From Notoacmeibacter marinus (GTDB lineage Bacteria > Pseudomonadota > Alphaproteobacteria > Rhizobiales > Rhizobiaceae), in NCBI RefSeq assembly GCF_002238045.1, contig NZ_NBYO01000002.1, forward strand, positions 620,001 to 684,000: 64,000 nt of DNA. The letters are read 5' to 3'. How positions within the stretch are numbered: position 1 is the first letter of the stretch; the number at the start of each line of letters is the position of its first letter. The notes beneath the pieces were generated by a model. The model was not told the origin of the DNA and made no database searches. It saw nothing but the letters and a program-made list of their open reading frames with translations. This document shows positions 8,980 through 18,358 of this stretch, one piece after another. The translations under genes and the position numbers were made by a program.

Positions 8980-10164
8980 CTATTCCGCGGCGACGGTCTC
9001 GCCTGCCAGACGCGCCAGCGCTTCTTCGGCAACAGCGCTCCGTTCGCCGCGCTGGATGAAGCCGCCACCGAGAACGCGCGCACGCGGCCCGTCATCGGCA
9101 TAGATGACACAGGCCTGACCTGGCGCGACACCTGCCTCGCCCTGCAGATCGACATAGACGCCATCGCCGCCGGCATGAAGCTGCGCCGGCTTGGGCGGGC
9201 GCGAGGAGCGAATGCGAGCGACGACGCTCATGCCCTCTTTGCCGGCCATTTCCTCGATTGGCGCATCGCCGAGCCAGTTGACGTCGCGCAGATGGACCCG
9301 GTGCGTTTCCAACGCCTCGCTCGGGCCGACGATCAGCCGCGCCCGTTCGGCATCGACCGCGACGACATAGAGCGGCTCGCCGGTCGCCACGCCAATGCCC
9401 CGGCGCTGACCGACCGTATAATTGATGATGCCGTCATGCCGACCCAGCACCCGGCCGTCCAGATGGACGATGTCGCCCGGTTCGGCGGCGTCGGGGCGCA
9501 GTTTGGCGACAATGTCGGAATATCGGCCCTGTGGCACGAAGCAGATATCCTGGCTGTCCGGCTTGGCGGCGATGGCGAGACCCATTTCGTCGGCCAGTTC
9601 ACGCACCCGCGACTTCGGCAGATCGCCGAGCGGGAAACGCAGATAGTCCACCTGCTCCTGCGTGGTGGCGAACAGAAAGTAGCTCTGGTCGCGGCTGTCG
9701 TCGACGGGCCGGTAGAGCGCGCGATGGGCGCCTTCCTGGCGACTGGAAATGTAATGGCCCGTGGCCAGCGCATCGGCGCCGAGATCCTTGGCCGTCGCCA
9801 GCAGGTCGGCGAATTTGACGGTCTGGTTGCAGGCGATGCAGGGCACCGGCGTTTCACCGGACACGTAGCTGTGGGCGAAGGTGTCGATCACCGCTTCCTG
9901 AAAGCGGCGCTCGTAATCCAGCACGTAATAGGGAATGCCCAGATGCTCGGCGACGCGGCGCGCATCGTCGATATCCTGGCCGGCGCAGCACGAGCCGGCG
10001 CGCTTGGTTGCTTCGCCATGATCGTAGAGCTGCAGCGTGATGCCGATCACATCATAGCCTTCAGCAGCGAGAAGGCCGGCCACGACGGAGGAATCGACGC
10101 CGCCGCTCATGGCGACGACGACGCGCGTATCCTCCGGCGCTTTTGGCAGATCGAGGCTGTTCAT
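8980..10164 (-). CDS. mnmA: tRNA-specific 2-thiouridylase
   Basis: MnmA inserts sulfur at C2 of the wobble uridine (position 34) in tRNAs for Lys, Glu and Gln. The 394-residue protein has the PP-loop [16 protein letters not shown] near residue 20, the catalytic cysteine in [14 protein letters not shown] near residue 115, and the second cysteine in [13 protein letters not shown] near residue 215. I start at MNSLDLPKA (ATG 10164). In-frame upstream codons would add up to 37 residues with no similarity. It is divergent from sciP, and its stop lies 34 bp from the end of the oxidoreductase gene. Confidence 0.95.
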   Translation of the reverse strand: MNSLDLPKAPEDTRVVVAMSGGVDSSVVAGLLAAEGYDVIGITLQLYDHGEATKRAGSCCAGQDIDDARRVAEHLGIPYYVLDYERRFQEAVIDTFAHSYVSGETPVPCIACNQTVKFADLLATAKDLGADALATGHYISSRQEGAHRALYRPVDDSRDQSYFLFATTQEQVDYLRFPLGDLPKSRVRELADEMGLAIAAKPDSQDICFVPQGRYSDIVAKLRPDAAEPGDIVHLDGRVLGRHDGIINYTVGQRRGIGVATGEPLYVVAVDAERARLIVGPSEALETHRVHLRDVNWLGDAPIEEMAGKEGMSVVARIRSSRPPKPAQLHAGGDGVYVDLQGEAGVAPGQACVIYADDGPRARVLGGGFIQRGERSAVAEEALARLAGETVAAE

Positions 10165-10332
10165 GTCGCTCGCGTCCCGCATTGTGGTGATCGGCAATCG
10201 TCTGAGGGCGATATAGGCGAATTGATCCGCGAACGCCAATCGGGCGTCTCGCAATGGCACGTCGGGACCGTCCAATCCTTACCGAAATTCAGACATTCGG
10301 TTTACCAGTCTAAAGAAAGGCTTATCGGCCGG

Positions 10333-10347
10333 TTAGGCGCTTCTTAA
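10333..10347. promoter_or_regulatory. Candidate CtrA-binding site upstream of sciP
   Basis: TTAG-N7-TTAA differs at one position from the CtrA consensus TTAA-N7-TTAA and lies about 55 bp ahead of the sciP start. In Caulobacter SciP is part of the CtrA circuit, so a CtrA site here makes functional sense. A single degenerate site can occur by chance. Confidence 0.45.
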
Positions 10348-10400
10348 GAGCCAGCGCATATTCTTCTCAGGATTGGTCTTGAATTTGTGTAGAGTGTACA

Positions 10401-10676
10401 ATGACCGAACTGGCTCGCCCACGTGTAAAATATGTCATCGGTCCCGATGGCAGCCCTTTGACTATTGCCGACCTTCCACCGACCAATACCAGGCGCTGGG
10501 TCATCCGTCGAAAAGCCGAAGTCGTCGCCGCGGTGCGCGGCGGTCTTCTTTCGCTGGAGGAAGCGTGTCAGCGCTATCACCTGTCCATGGAAGAGTATTT
10601 GTCCTGGCAGGCCTCGATCGACGATTATGGATTGGCGGGACTGCGCACCACGCGCATTCAGCAATACCGTCATTAG
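10401..10676 (+). CDS. sciP: CtrA inhibitor SciP (DUF1153 family)
   Basis: A 91-residue, almost invariant alphaproteobacterial protein. The conserved N-terminus PRVKYVIGPDGSPLTIADLP is followed by RRWVIRRKAEVVAAV and a helix-turn-helix read as GLLSLEEACQRYHLSMEEYL. In Caulobacter, SciP binds the response regulator CtrA (and DNA) and blocks transcription of CtrA-activated cell-cycle genes. Length and sequence fit the family closely. It is a single-gene transcript: divergent mnmA is behind it and a strong terminator follows 22 bp after the stop. Confidence 0.95.
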   Translation: MTELARPRVKYVIGPDGSPLTIADLPPTNTRRWVIRRKAEVVAAVRGGLLSLEEACQRYHLSMEEYLSWQASIDDYGLAGLRTTRIQQYRH

Positions 10677-10698
10677 ACGATCCATCTTTTACGAAAAC

Positions 10699-10737
10699 GA
10701 AAAACGCCTCGCTGTTCAAAACGGCGGGGCGTTTTTC
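10699..10737 (+). terminator. Rho-independent terminator of sciP
   Basis: A GC-rich stem (arms about AAAACGCC and GGGGCGTTTT with a short inner extension) is followed by GTTTTT. It sits between sciP and the convergent permease gene and may act on both strands, because the left arm is preceded by an A run. Confidence 0.85.
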
Positions 10738-10774
10738 CCATATCCTACTCGGCCAGGTTCGTGGGAACGTCCGG

Positions 10775-11536
10775 CTAGGCCATGCCGGACAGAAGCGCGC
10801 GGGCGCCCGTCCAGCTCAATTGCACTGAAAGCACGAACAGCAGAACCTGGATGACCAGCACGTAGCTCCGTTCACTCAGCCATTGGGAGAGGCGGCGACC
10901 GGCATAGGTGCCAGCGATGGCGACGATACAGAGCATGGCAACCAGCCCGGTATCGTCAGCATCCATCAGACCCAGCGACAGATAGGCCGGCAGTTTCGAA
11001 AGATTGATCGCTGCGAAGGTGATCGTCGTCGTGCCGGCGAAGACCATTTTGGGCAGCTTCTGTGGCAGCACGAACGCCTGATAGGGCGGCGCGCCGGAAT
11101 GGCTGACAAAGGATGTCAGCCCGGTCAGAATGCCCCAGAAGACGCCGCGCGGCAGAGATGGCGGACGCGGCGTATGCGCGGTCGCCGAACGGGCCAGCCA
11201 GGCGCGCATGCAGTAGCCGAGACCGATGAGCCCGGTTGCCAGGGTGAAGGTCGCGACCGGAACGAACGGCTCGACCAGTGTGCCAACCAGAACGCCGATT
11301 AATCCGGCGGGAATGAGGACTTTCAGGTTCCAGCCATCCCATTCGCGGCGATAGAGCCAGACGCCGACCGCATCCGATACGATGAAGATGGGCAATAGCA
11401 ACGCGGCCGCCGAGAGCGGGTCCATGAAAAAAGCGACGAGCGGCACGGCGAGCGTGGCCGCCGCCGCGATACCGCCTTTCGACAGACCGACGATAAAGGC
11501 GGCGAAGAGCAGCACCAGCAGTTCGAGTGTAATCAT
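10775..11536 (-). CDS. TauE/SafE family permease (putative sulfite/organosulfonate exporter)
   Basis: A 253-residue integral membrane protein with about eight hydrophobic segments. The family repeat is visible in the N-terminal half (LFAAFIVGLSKGGIAAAATL) and again after the middle (GILTGLTSFVSHSGAPPYQ near residue 140). Members move sulfur-containing or other small organic anions, and individual substrates are mostly unknown. I start at MITLELLVLLFAAF (ATG 11536). The 68-residue in-frame extension upstream is charged and unlike the family. Divergent from the molybdoenzyme gene, with no sulfur-metabolism genes adjacent. Confidence 0.85.
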   Translation of the reverse strand: MITLELLVLLFAAFIVGLSKGGIAAAATLAVPLVAFFMDPLSAAALLLPIFIVSDAVGVWLYRREWDGWNLKVLIPAGLIGVLVGTLVEPFVPVATFTLATGLIGLGYCMRAWLARSATAHTPRPPSLPRGVFWGILTGLTSFVSHSGAPPYQAFVLPQKLPKMVFAGTTTITFAAINLSKLPAYLSLGLMDADDTGLVAMLCIVAIAGTYAGRRLSQWLSERSYVLVIQVLLFVLSVQLSWTGARALLSGMA

Positions 11537-11694
11537 GAAACCCCGGATCGCGACGGATTGCTCCTGCCGCCCGGGCACCGATTTGCTAAGTACGCCCGGT
11601 CGCAGAGGGTGGATTAACTTTCGGCGTACCGCCTTGTCCAGCCTGCCCCTTGCCCCAGTCTTCTTCGCACAGCTAAGGGCGGCGGAGACAGGCG

Positions 11695-14007
11695 ATGACC
11701 GAACATGCAAAGAAACTTGCCGATCGCGGAGCCAAACCACGCTACGACGCTCCGGCCGGCGGCTGGGGTTCGATGCGCGGCATCGCCGAAATCACCGAAG
11801 AGGCAAACCCGGAATTCGGTGTCGCCGACACGCTGCGCCGCCTCAACAAGCCGGGCGGCACAATGTGCGTGTCCTGCGCCTGGCCGAAGCCGGAAAATTA
11901 CCACGCCTTCGAGTTTTGCGAGAATGGCGCCAAAGCCACGATCTGGGAACTGACGAAGGATCGTTGCACGCCGGAGTTCTTCGAAAGCCATACCGTCACC
12001 GAGTTGCGGGACTGGAACGATCACGATCTGGAGATGACCGGCCGGTTGACCGAGCCGATGCGCTATGACGCGGGGAGCGACACCTATGTCCGCGCAAGCT
12101 GGGACGAGGCTTTCGCAGCCATCGGCGACAGGTTGAAGGCGCTCGATCCGAAATCGACGGTCTTCTACGCATCCGGCCATGCCGGACTGGAAGCATCATT
12201 TCTCTACGGACTTTACGCCCGCCTCTACGGCCACAACAATCTGCCGCAAAGCTCCAACATGTGCCACGAAACCACCTCGGTCGGCCTGAAGGAGGTGATC
12301 GGCTCGTCGGTCGGGACCATTATTTGGGATGATCTGGAGAAGGCCGACGCCTTCTTCTTCTTCGGCCAGAACCCCGGCACCAACGCGCCGCGCTTCCTGC
12401 ATCCGTTGGCCGAGGCGAAAAAGCGTGGCGCGAAGATCGTCACCTTCAATCCGATCCGCGAACAGGGTCTTGTGTCCTTCGTCAATCCGCAAAGTCCGGT
12501 CGAAATGGCGACCGGCGCGGAAACGAAGATCTCCGACCGCTATTATCAGCTGAAATCCGGCGGCGATGTCGCGGCCATTCTCGGCCTCTGCAAATATGTG
12601 ATCGAGAAGGACGACGAGGCGCGGCGCAGCCACGGAACGGCGATCATCGACCATGAATTCATCGCGCAGCACACCACGGGCTTCGACGAATTCATCGCAT
12701 TCGCCCGCGCGACCGACTGGGAGGAGATCGAAAAGGCATCCGGCCTTTCCGAGAGCGATCTGCGCGAAGCTGGCCACATCTACATCTCGTCCGAGCGCGT
12801 GATCGGCGTCTATGGCATGGGCCTGACGCAGCACAGCCATGGCGCGCTCAACATCGCCATGCTGGTGAATCTGCTGCTGCTACGCGGCAATATCGGCAAG
12901 GACGGCGCGGGCTGCTGCCCCGTGCGCGGCCACTCCAACGTGCAGGGTCAGCGGACCGTCGGCATCACGGAGAAGCCGAGCCTCGTCCCGAACGACCGTC
13001 TGCGTGAACTGTTCGGCTTCGAACCGCCGATGGAAGAGGGCTATGTCATCACCGAAGCCTTGCAGGCGGCGATGGATGGCAAGGTGAAGGCAATCGTCAG
13101 CCTCGGCGGCAATCTCTGCCGCGCGCTGCCGGAGAGCGACCGCGTCGAACAGGCGTGGAGTGATCTCGACCTCACCGTCATGATTTCGACCAAGCTAAAC
13201 CGCAGCCACCTCTTCCCGGGCAAGAGCGCCTGGATCCTGCCCTGCCTCGGCCGGGCCGAGATCGACCGCCAGGCAACGGGCAACCAGGCCGTTTCGGTCG
13301 AGGACAGCTTTTCCGGAATCAACGGCTCGATCGGCAAGCGCACGCCCGCATCCGATCGTCTGAAGAGCGAACTGGCCATCGTCGCCGGCCTCGCCAAGGC
13401 GACGCTGCCCGACAATCCAAAGGTGAAATGGGGTGAATGGACAGCCGATTACGGGCGCGTCCGCGACTTGATCGAAGCCTGCTACCCCGACGATTTCCAG
13501 GATTACAACAAACGCCTGTTCCAGCCCGGTGGTTTCTGGCGTGGCAATTCCGCCCATGAGCGCATCTGGGAAACTGAAAGCGGCAAGGCGGTCATCACGA
13601 CGCCCGGACAACTGCATTCGCGCAATTTCGAGGAGAAGGACGGCCGCTACATTCTCGTGACGCTGCGCTCCAACGACCAGTTCAACACCACGATCTACGG
13701 CTATTCTGACCGGTTCCGCGGCATCGAAGGCACGCGCGATGTGGTGCTGATGAATGAAGCGGACATCGCGGAAGCCGGGCTGGAGCCGGGCGATACGGTC
13801 GCTCTGGTCTCCGATGACGACACGCCCGATGGCGGCAATCGCCGGCTTGGCGGGCTAACGCTGACGCCATACGATATTCCGCGCGGCACGATTGCCGGCT
13901 ACTATCCCGAATGCAACGTGCTGATCGCGCTCGATCATGGCGACGAGAAGTCCAAGACCCCGGCCAGCAAGTCGATCCCGGTGCGGATCGAACGCGACGG
14001 CGCCTAG
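11695..14007 (+). CDS. FdhF/YdeP family molybdopterin oxidoreductase
   Basis: A 770-residue bis-MGD molybdoenzyme-like protein of the YdeP branch, related to formate dehydrogenase H. Seen are the N-terminal CVSCAWPKPE, the conserved SSNMCHETTSVGLKEVIGSS near residue 185 (molybdenum-site region), FFFGQNPGTNAPRFLHPL near residue 220, GCCPVRGHSNVQGQRTVG near residue 405, and the C-terminal molybdopterin-dinucleotide domain (LRSNDQFNTTIYGYSDRFRG). E. coli YdeP is linked to acid resistance, but its reaction is unknown. No FdhD, electron-transfer subunit or formate channel is adjacent. It lacks an N-terminal signal peptide, so it is probably cytoplasmic. Confidence 0.88.
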   Translation: MTEHAKKLADRGAKPRYDAPAGGWGSMRGIAEITEEANPEFGVADTLRRLNKPGGTMCVSCAWPKPENYHAFEFCENGAKATIWELTKDRCTPEFFESHTVTELRDWNDHDLEMTGRLTEPMRYDAGSDTYVRASWDEAFAAIGDRLKALDPKSTVFYASGHAGLEASFLYGLYARLYGHNNLPQSSNMCHETTSVGLKEVIGSSVGTIIWDDLEKADAFFFFGQNPGTNAPRFLHPLAEAKKRGAKIVTFNPIREQGLVSFVNPQSPVEMATGAETKISDRYYQLKSGGDVAAILGLCKYVIEKDDEARRSHGTAIIDHEFIAQHTTGFDEFIAFARATDWEEIEKASGLSESDLREAGHIYISSERVIGVYGMGLTQHSHGALNIAMLVNLLLLRGNIGKDGAGCCPVRGHSNVQGQRTVGITEKPSLVPNDRLRELFGFEPPMEEGYVITEALQAAMDGKVKAIVSLGGNLCRALPESDRVEQAWSDLDLTVMISTKLNRSHLFPGKSAWILPCLGRAEIDRQATGNQAVSVEDSFSGINGSIGKRTPASDRLKSELAIVAGLAKATLPDNPKVKWGEWTADYGRVRDLIEACYPDDFQDYNKRLFQPGGFWRGNSAHERIWETESGKAVITTPGQLHSRNFEEKDGRYILVTLRSNDQFNTTIYGYSDRFRGIEGTRDVVLMNEADIAEAGLEPGDTVALVSDDDTPDGGNRRLGGLTLTPYDIPRGTIAGYYPECNVLIALDHGDEKSKTPASKSIPVRIERDGA

Positions 14008-14861
14008 GAGAAATCGAGCCCCAGATCGAGCGTCCGAACCGAATGGGTCAGCGCGCCGACGGAAATATAGTCGACGCCCGTTGCCGCCACTTCGGCGATA
14101 CGCTCCAGCCGCATATTGCCGGACGCTTCGGTCTTGATTCGTCCATCGACCAGCCGCACGGCTTCGGCAAGGGTCGGCGTGTCCATATTGTCGAGCAGGA
14201 CGTTGTGCGCCCCGCCCTCCTCCAGCACCTCGCCGAGCTGATCGAGCGTATCGACCTCGATCTCGACCGCCATCATGTGGCTGGCGCTGGCCTTGACAGC
14301 CTGCAGCACGGGTCGGACACCGCCAGCCGCAGCGATGTGATTGTCCTTGATGAGAACCGCATCGGATAGCGAATAGCGGTGGTTGAAGCCGCCGCCATGT
14401 AGCACCGCCAGTTTCTCGGCAATGCGCAGACCCGGCGTCGTCTTGCGCGTGCAGGTAATCCGCGTCGCGGTCCCCGTTGCTTCGGCCACGAACGCCGCTG
14501 TCATGGTTGCGATCCCGCTCATCCGCCCGGCGAAATTCAGCGCCACGCGCTCTCCCATGAGAATGGACGCCGCTTCGCCCTCGATCGTCATCACGCTCTG
14601 GCCCGGTTCGCAGGCCTGCCCATCCTCGATGATCACCGAAACGGCAAGCTGCGGATCGACCAGCCGAAAAGCCAGCGCGGCGATGGCCATGCCGGAGATG
14701 CGGCCTGCTTCTCGCGCGCGCATTTCGGCCCGCCATGTCGTACCGGACGGGATGACGGCGCGCGTTGTGGCGTCGCCATAAGCGCCCATATCCTCCAGCA
14801 GCGCGTTGCGCACCATCGGTTCCAGAACAAGATCGGGCACATGCATATGGGGATCGCTCAC
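14004..14861 (-). CDS. nadC: Nicotinate-nucleotide pyrophosphorylase (quinolinate phosphoribosyltransferase)
   Basis: NadC converts quinolinate and PRPP to nicotinate mononucleotide, CO2 and PPi, the third step of de novo NAD synthesis. The 285-residue protein shows LNFAGRMSGIATMTAAFV near residue 110, TRKTTPGLRIAEKLAVLHGG near residue 140, and MAVEIEVDTLDQL, LLDNMD and EASGNMRLERI in the catalytic half. Its ATG overlaps the nadB stop (ATGA) and its last codons overlap the convergent molybdoenzyme gene by 4 bp. Last gene of nadA-nadB-nadC. Confidence 0.95.
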   Translation of the reverse strand: MSDPHMHVPDLVLEPMVRNALLEDMGAYGDATTRAVIPSGTTWRAEMRAREAGRISGMAIAALAFRLVDPQLAVSVIIEDGQACEPGQSVMTIEGEAASILMGERVALNFAGRMSGIATMTAAFVAEATGTATRITCTRKTTPGLRIAEKLAVLHGGGFNHRYSLSDAVLIKDNHIAAAGGVRPVLQAVKASASHMMAVEIEVDTLDQLGEVLEEGGAHNVLLDNMDTPTLAEAVRLVDGRIKTEASGNMRLERIAEVAATGVDYISVGALTHSVRTLDLGLDFS

Positions 14862-16441
14862 TGTGCCGGCTCCGTCTGTTCGATCGCCGCGCGGCGGATG
14901 GCAAGCGCTTCGTCGAGCGTCATCTTTGTTCGCTCGGCCAGCTTTGGATCGGGCACCGGGAAATCGGAACGGTAGTGGCCGCCACGCGATTCCTCGCGTT
15001 TTAGCGCCGCTGCCGCGATCAACGTCGCCGTCGCGATCATGTTGGCAAATGCATCGGACTCAGCGGTCTGCCGCTCCAGCCCATCGATCTTTCTGAGGGC
15101 GGCCTTCATGCCGTCCGCGTCGCGCACCACGCCGACATGTTCGGTCATGATCCGCCGCAGTTCGGCAACGGCCGATTGATCGGCCAGCGCCCCGCCCTCT
15201 TCGAAGTCCAGTTCGACTTCCGCAATGTTTTCTCCGGCAATGCCGAGCGCTTTTGCCATGTCCTCGGCCGCGCTGGAGGCGATGACCAGCGCTTCCAGAA
15301 GACCGTTGGAGGCAAGCCGGTTCGCCCCGTGAAGACCGGTGGACGCCACCTCTCCCGCGACCCAAAGGCCGTCGAGAGATGTCCGCCCGCTCACATCCGC
15401 CGCGATGCCGCCCATATGGTAATGCGCCGCAGCGTTGACCGGGATCGGCTCGGCAACGGGATCGATGCCCGCCGCATGACAGGCCTCGGCGACGGCGGGA
15501 AAATGCGTCAGGATTTCGGCGCCCAAAGCCGCTCGCGTATCGAGCATGGGGCGCAGACCCTGCTGGCTCTGGCTGAAGATGGCGCGCGCCACGATGTCGC
15601 GCGGCGCCAGTTCCATGTCGGGGTGAATACCCTCCATGAAGCGCTCGCCATGCCGGTTGATCAGGATCGCACCCTCACCCCGCAGCGCTTCGGTTGCCAA
15701 TGGCGCTGGATCGATACCGGCATCGATGGCGGTCGGGTGGAATTGCACGAATTCCGGATCCCCGATCACCGCGCCGGCCCGGGCCGCCATGCCGATGACA
15801 TGGCCGCGGATGCGCGGCGGATTGGTGGTGATCGCGTAGAGGCCGGCCGAGCCTCCCCCCGCCAGAAGATGCGCCGCGCCGCGCAGCAGAACCGGCTCGG
15901 TGGAAGGCTCGGACGCGCGTTCGATAAAGATGCCGGTCACGCGACCGTCCTGAACTTCGAGTCCGCTCGCCAGCGTGTTCGTCAGAACCTGGATCGATGG
16001 CGTCTGGCCGACCTTCTCGATTAGCGTCGCCATGACGGCACGGCCGGCCTGATCGCCCTTCACCTTGGCGATGCGGGGGTGGCTGTGCGCGGCTTCCAAT
16101 CCGAGAACATAGGCGTTGTCGTGCCGGTCGAACGGCGTGCCGAGGGCGGTGAGATGGCGGACATGCTCCGGCGCGGCAGCGGTGACGAAGGCCGCGACGA
16201 TGGGATCGACCGTGCCGGCGCCGGCGATTTCCGTGTCACTGGCATGTTTCGATGGCGCATCGTCCTCACCGAGCGAGGCGGCGATGCCTCCCTGCGCCCA
16301 GCCGGAGGACGCACCCTCGCCGAGCGCTTCCGGCGAGATCAGCACGACCGGCCGCGGCGCGAGGTTGAGCGCCGCATAGAGCGCGGCCAATCCGGCGCCG
16401 ACAATGATGACGCGCTCGGTTTCGACAATCCTCGCTGTCAT
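14858..16441 (-). CDS. nadB: L-aspartate oxidase
   Basis: This FAD enzyme oxidises L-aspartate to iminoaspartate, the substrate of NadA. The 527-residue protein has the FAD Rossmann motif VIIVGAGLAALYAALNLAP at residue 12, the GASSGWAQGGIAASLGEDD loop, VQFHPTAIDAG near residue 235, NRHGERFMEGIHPDMELAPR near residue 265, HYHMGGIAADVSGRTS near residue 345 and a C-terminal helical domain. I prefer ATG 16441; an in-frame GTG 6 bp upstream is possible. It begins 17 bp after nadA and overlaps nadC. Confidence 0.95.
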   Translation of the reverse strand: MTARIVETERVIIVGAGLAALYAALNLAPRPVVLISPEALGEGASSGWAQGGIAASLGEDDAPSKHASDTEIAGAGTVDPIVAAFVTAAAPEHVRHLTALGTPFDRHDNAYVLGLEAAHSHPRIAKVKGDQAGRAVMATLIEKVGQTPSIQVLTNTLASGLEVQDGRVTGIFIERASEPSTEPVLLRGAAHLLAGGGSAGLYAITTNPPRIRGHVIGMAARAGAVIGDPEFVQFHPTAIDAGIDPAPLATEALRGEGAILINRHGERFMEGIHPDMELAPRDIVARAIFSQSQQGLRPMLDTRAALGAEILTHFPAVAEACHAAGIDPVAEPIPVNAAAHYHMGGIAADVSGRTSLDGLWVAGEVASTGLHGANRLASNGLLEALVIASSAAEDMAKALGIAGENIAEVELDFEEGGALADQSAVAELRRIMTEHVGVVRDADGMKAALRKIDGLERQTAESDAFANMIATATLIAAAALKREESRGGHYRSDFPVPDPKLAERTKMTLDEALAIRRAAIEQTEPAQ

Positions 16442-16457
16442 TCCCACGATCCGCCCG

Positions 16458-17507
16458 TCAGTTCTTGAGCGAAGAGGAAAGGTCGATCATCTTCTGCACG
16501 CTCTGCCGGGCCCTTTCGGCGATCTGCGGATCGACATGAACCTCCGGGCTCATGGTGTGCAGGCTCCAGAGGATCTTCTCCAGCGTGATCTTCTTCATAT
16601 AGGGGCACATATTGCACGGCTTGGCGAACTCGACCTCCGGCAGGCTGTCGGAGATGTTCGACGCCATGGAGCATTCCGTCACCAGCATCGCCTTTTTCGG
16701 CTTGTTCTCGCGCACCCAGCCGATGATGCCCGATGTCGAACCGGTGAAATCGGCTTCGGCCACCACATCCGGCGGGCATTCCGGATGGGCGATGATCTTC
16801 AGTTCCGGATCGCCTTCCCGATAGCTCTTCATATCGTCCGCCGTATAAAGCTCGTGGACGATGCAGCTTCCTGGCCAGTAGACGACATTCTTGGTCGACT
16901 GCGCCGCGACATTCTGCGCCAGGAACTGGTCCGGCGTCATGATGACCGTATCGCTTTCCATGCTCTCGACGATGGAGAGCGCGTTGGAGGAGGTGCAGCA
17001 GATATCGGACGCGGCTTTCACCTCGGCGGTGGTGTTCACATAGGAGACGACCGGCGCGCCGGGATATTTTGCGCGCATCTCCTCGATCCCTTCCGCCGTG
17101 ATGCTTTCGGCCAGCGAGCAGCCCGCCCCCATATCCGGGATCAGCACCGTCTTGTCCGGGTTCAGAATCTTCGACGTCTCGGCCATGAAATGCACGCCGC
17201 ACTGGACGATGACATCTTCTTCCACCCGCGTCGCCTCGATGGCCAGCTGAAGACTGTCGCCAACGAAATCGGCCACACCGTGATAGATGTCCGGCGTCAT
17301 GTAATTATGCGCCAGAATAACGGCGTTCCGCTCTCTCTTCAGGCGGTTGATCGCTTCGATATAGGGGGCGTGAAGCGCAAAATCGGCCTCCGGCACCACG
17401 CGGTCCATGCGTCCATAGATCTCGCCCATCTCTTTGGCCCGCGCCATGGAGGGCGTCAGGTCATAGTGATTGGCAAGCTCGGCCTGCATGGCAGCCATAT
17501 CGGTCAT
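16458..17507 (-). CDS. nadA: Quinolinate synthase A
   Basis: NadA condenses iminoaspartate with dihydroxyacetone phosphate to quinolinate using a [4Fe-4S] cluster. The 349-residue protein has AVILAHNYMTPDIY near residue 60 and the three cluster-cysteine regions: QCGVHFMAETSKIL, PGSCIVHELY and KPCNMCPYMKK. It also has VVSYVNTTAEVKAASD and MTPDQFLAQNVA. I start at MTDMAAMQ (ATG 17507), 7 bp after GGAG. Longer in-frame starts (17543, 17570) lack a good ribosome site. First gene of nadABC. No repressor gene or recognised NAD operator was seen in the 124 bp upstream. Confidence 0.95.
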   Translation of the reverse strand: MTDMAAMQAELANHYDLTPSMARAKEMGEIYGRMDRVVPEADFALHAPYIEAINRLKRERNAVILAHNYMTPDIYHGVADFVGDSLQLAIEATRVEEDVIVQCGVHFMAETSKILNPDKTVLIPDMGAGCSLAESITAEGIEEMRAKYPGAPVVSYVNTTAEVKAASDICCTSSNALSIVESMESDTVIMTPDQFLAQNVAAQSTKNVVYWPGSCIVHELYTADDMKSYREGDPELKIIAHPECPPDVVAEADFTGSTSGIIGWVRENKPKKAMLVTECSMASNISDSLPEVEFAKPCNMCPYMKKITLEKILWSLHTMSPEVHVDPQIAERARQSVQKMIDLSSSLKN

Positions 17508-17631
17508 CGCGATCTCCAGTTGGAAGAAGGGACGGACGTTCATGTAGGCAAGAGCGGCGGCAAAAGCCATTCTTTTTCCGTCACCGAGACGCCCGGCGCG
17601 GCAAACTTCGCCACGATTTCAAGATGCTGGC

Positions 17632-18150
17632 CTATTGCGGCTTCAGGACCAGCGGAAGGCCCGCCGCCACGAGAACCACCCTGTCCGCGATCTCGGCGAT
17701 CCTCTGGTTCAGAACGCCCTGCGCATCGCGAAAACGGCGGGCGAGCGCATTGTCCGGCACGATGGACAGGCCAACTTCGCTCGACACCAGAACAGTCGCG
17801 GCATCGCGGCGCTGGAGCGCGTCTTCAAGCGCATCGGTCGCGCGTTCGACATCATGCTCGCCCAGAACGAGATTGCTGAGCCAGACGGTCAGACAGTCGA
17901 TCAGGACGGGCCGGTCCCCTGGCAGCGATTTCAGCGTCGCCGACAGATCGATCGGTGCTTCGACCGTCTGCCAATCGCTGCTGCGCCGCGCGCGATGGAT
18001 AGCGATGCGCTCTTCCATTTCCGCGTCGAAACTCTGTGCTGTCGCGACATACAGCCAAGGCGGCGGAAGCGCCGACACGATGGCTTCGGCATGGCGGCTC
18101 TTGCCGGATCGCGCACCGCCGAGAACCAGAATGGTCGGTCCATCGGTCAA
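17632..18150 (-). CDS. cobU: Adenosylcobinamide kinase / adenosylcobinamide-phosphate guanylyltransferase
   Basis: This bifunctional enzyme of late cobalamin synthesis and salvage (called CobP in aerobic organisms) has 172 residues. The P-loop VLGGARSGKSRHAE is at residue 9, YVATAQSFDAEMEERIAIH follows with the guanylylated-histidine region, then LIDCLTVWLSNLVL and VLVSSEVGLSIVPDNALARRFRD. The start is TTG 18150 with AGGA-type ribosome sites upstream; the nearby ATG 18143 is out of frame. No other cob gene is near, and I found no cobalamin riboswitch in the 200-bp upstream region. Confidence 0.92.
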   Translation of the reverse strand: MTDGPTILVLGGARSGKSRHAEAIVSALPPPWLYVATAQSFDAEMEERIAIHRARRSSDWQTVEAPIDLSATLKSLPGDRPVLIDCLTVWLSNLVLGEHDVERATDALEDALQRRDAATVLVSSEVGLSIVPDNALARRFRDAQGVLNQRIAEIADRVVLVAAGLPLVLKPQ

Positions 18151-18358
18151 TCGTCTTTCCTTCTCCTTCGCAACGAACAGACTGTCCGGTGCGCCATCCT
18201 ACGCACCCCCACAGCCTTTTCGGAAGCGAAATCATCCGTCAATGTCTCGGCTGGCCAGACCTGTTCGCGGGCACCTCTGCCTGCTATCCCTTCCCGTGAT
18301 GTCGTAACGCCCCCTCGCGACGAACCATGAAAAGAACGCAGCAGGCGAGTTCACGACC

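Noticed and set aside
18151-18358. Cobalamin riboswitch upstream of cobU
   Set aside because: AGGTGCCC-like and CAGGTC fragments occur, but the conserved B12 box and the GCCACTG core are missing.
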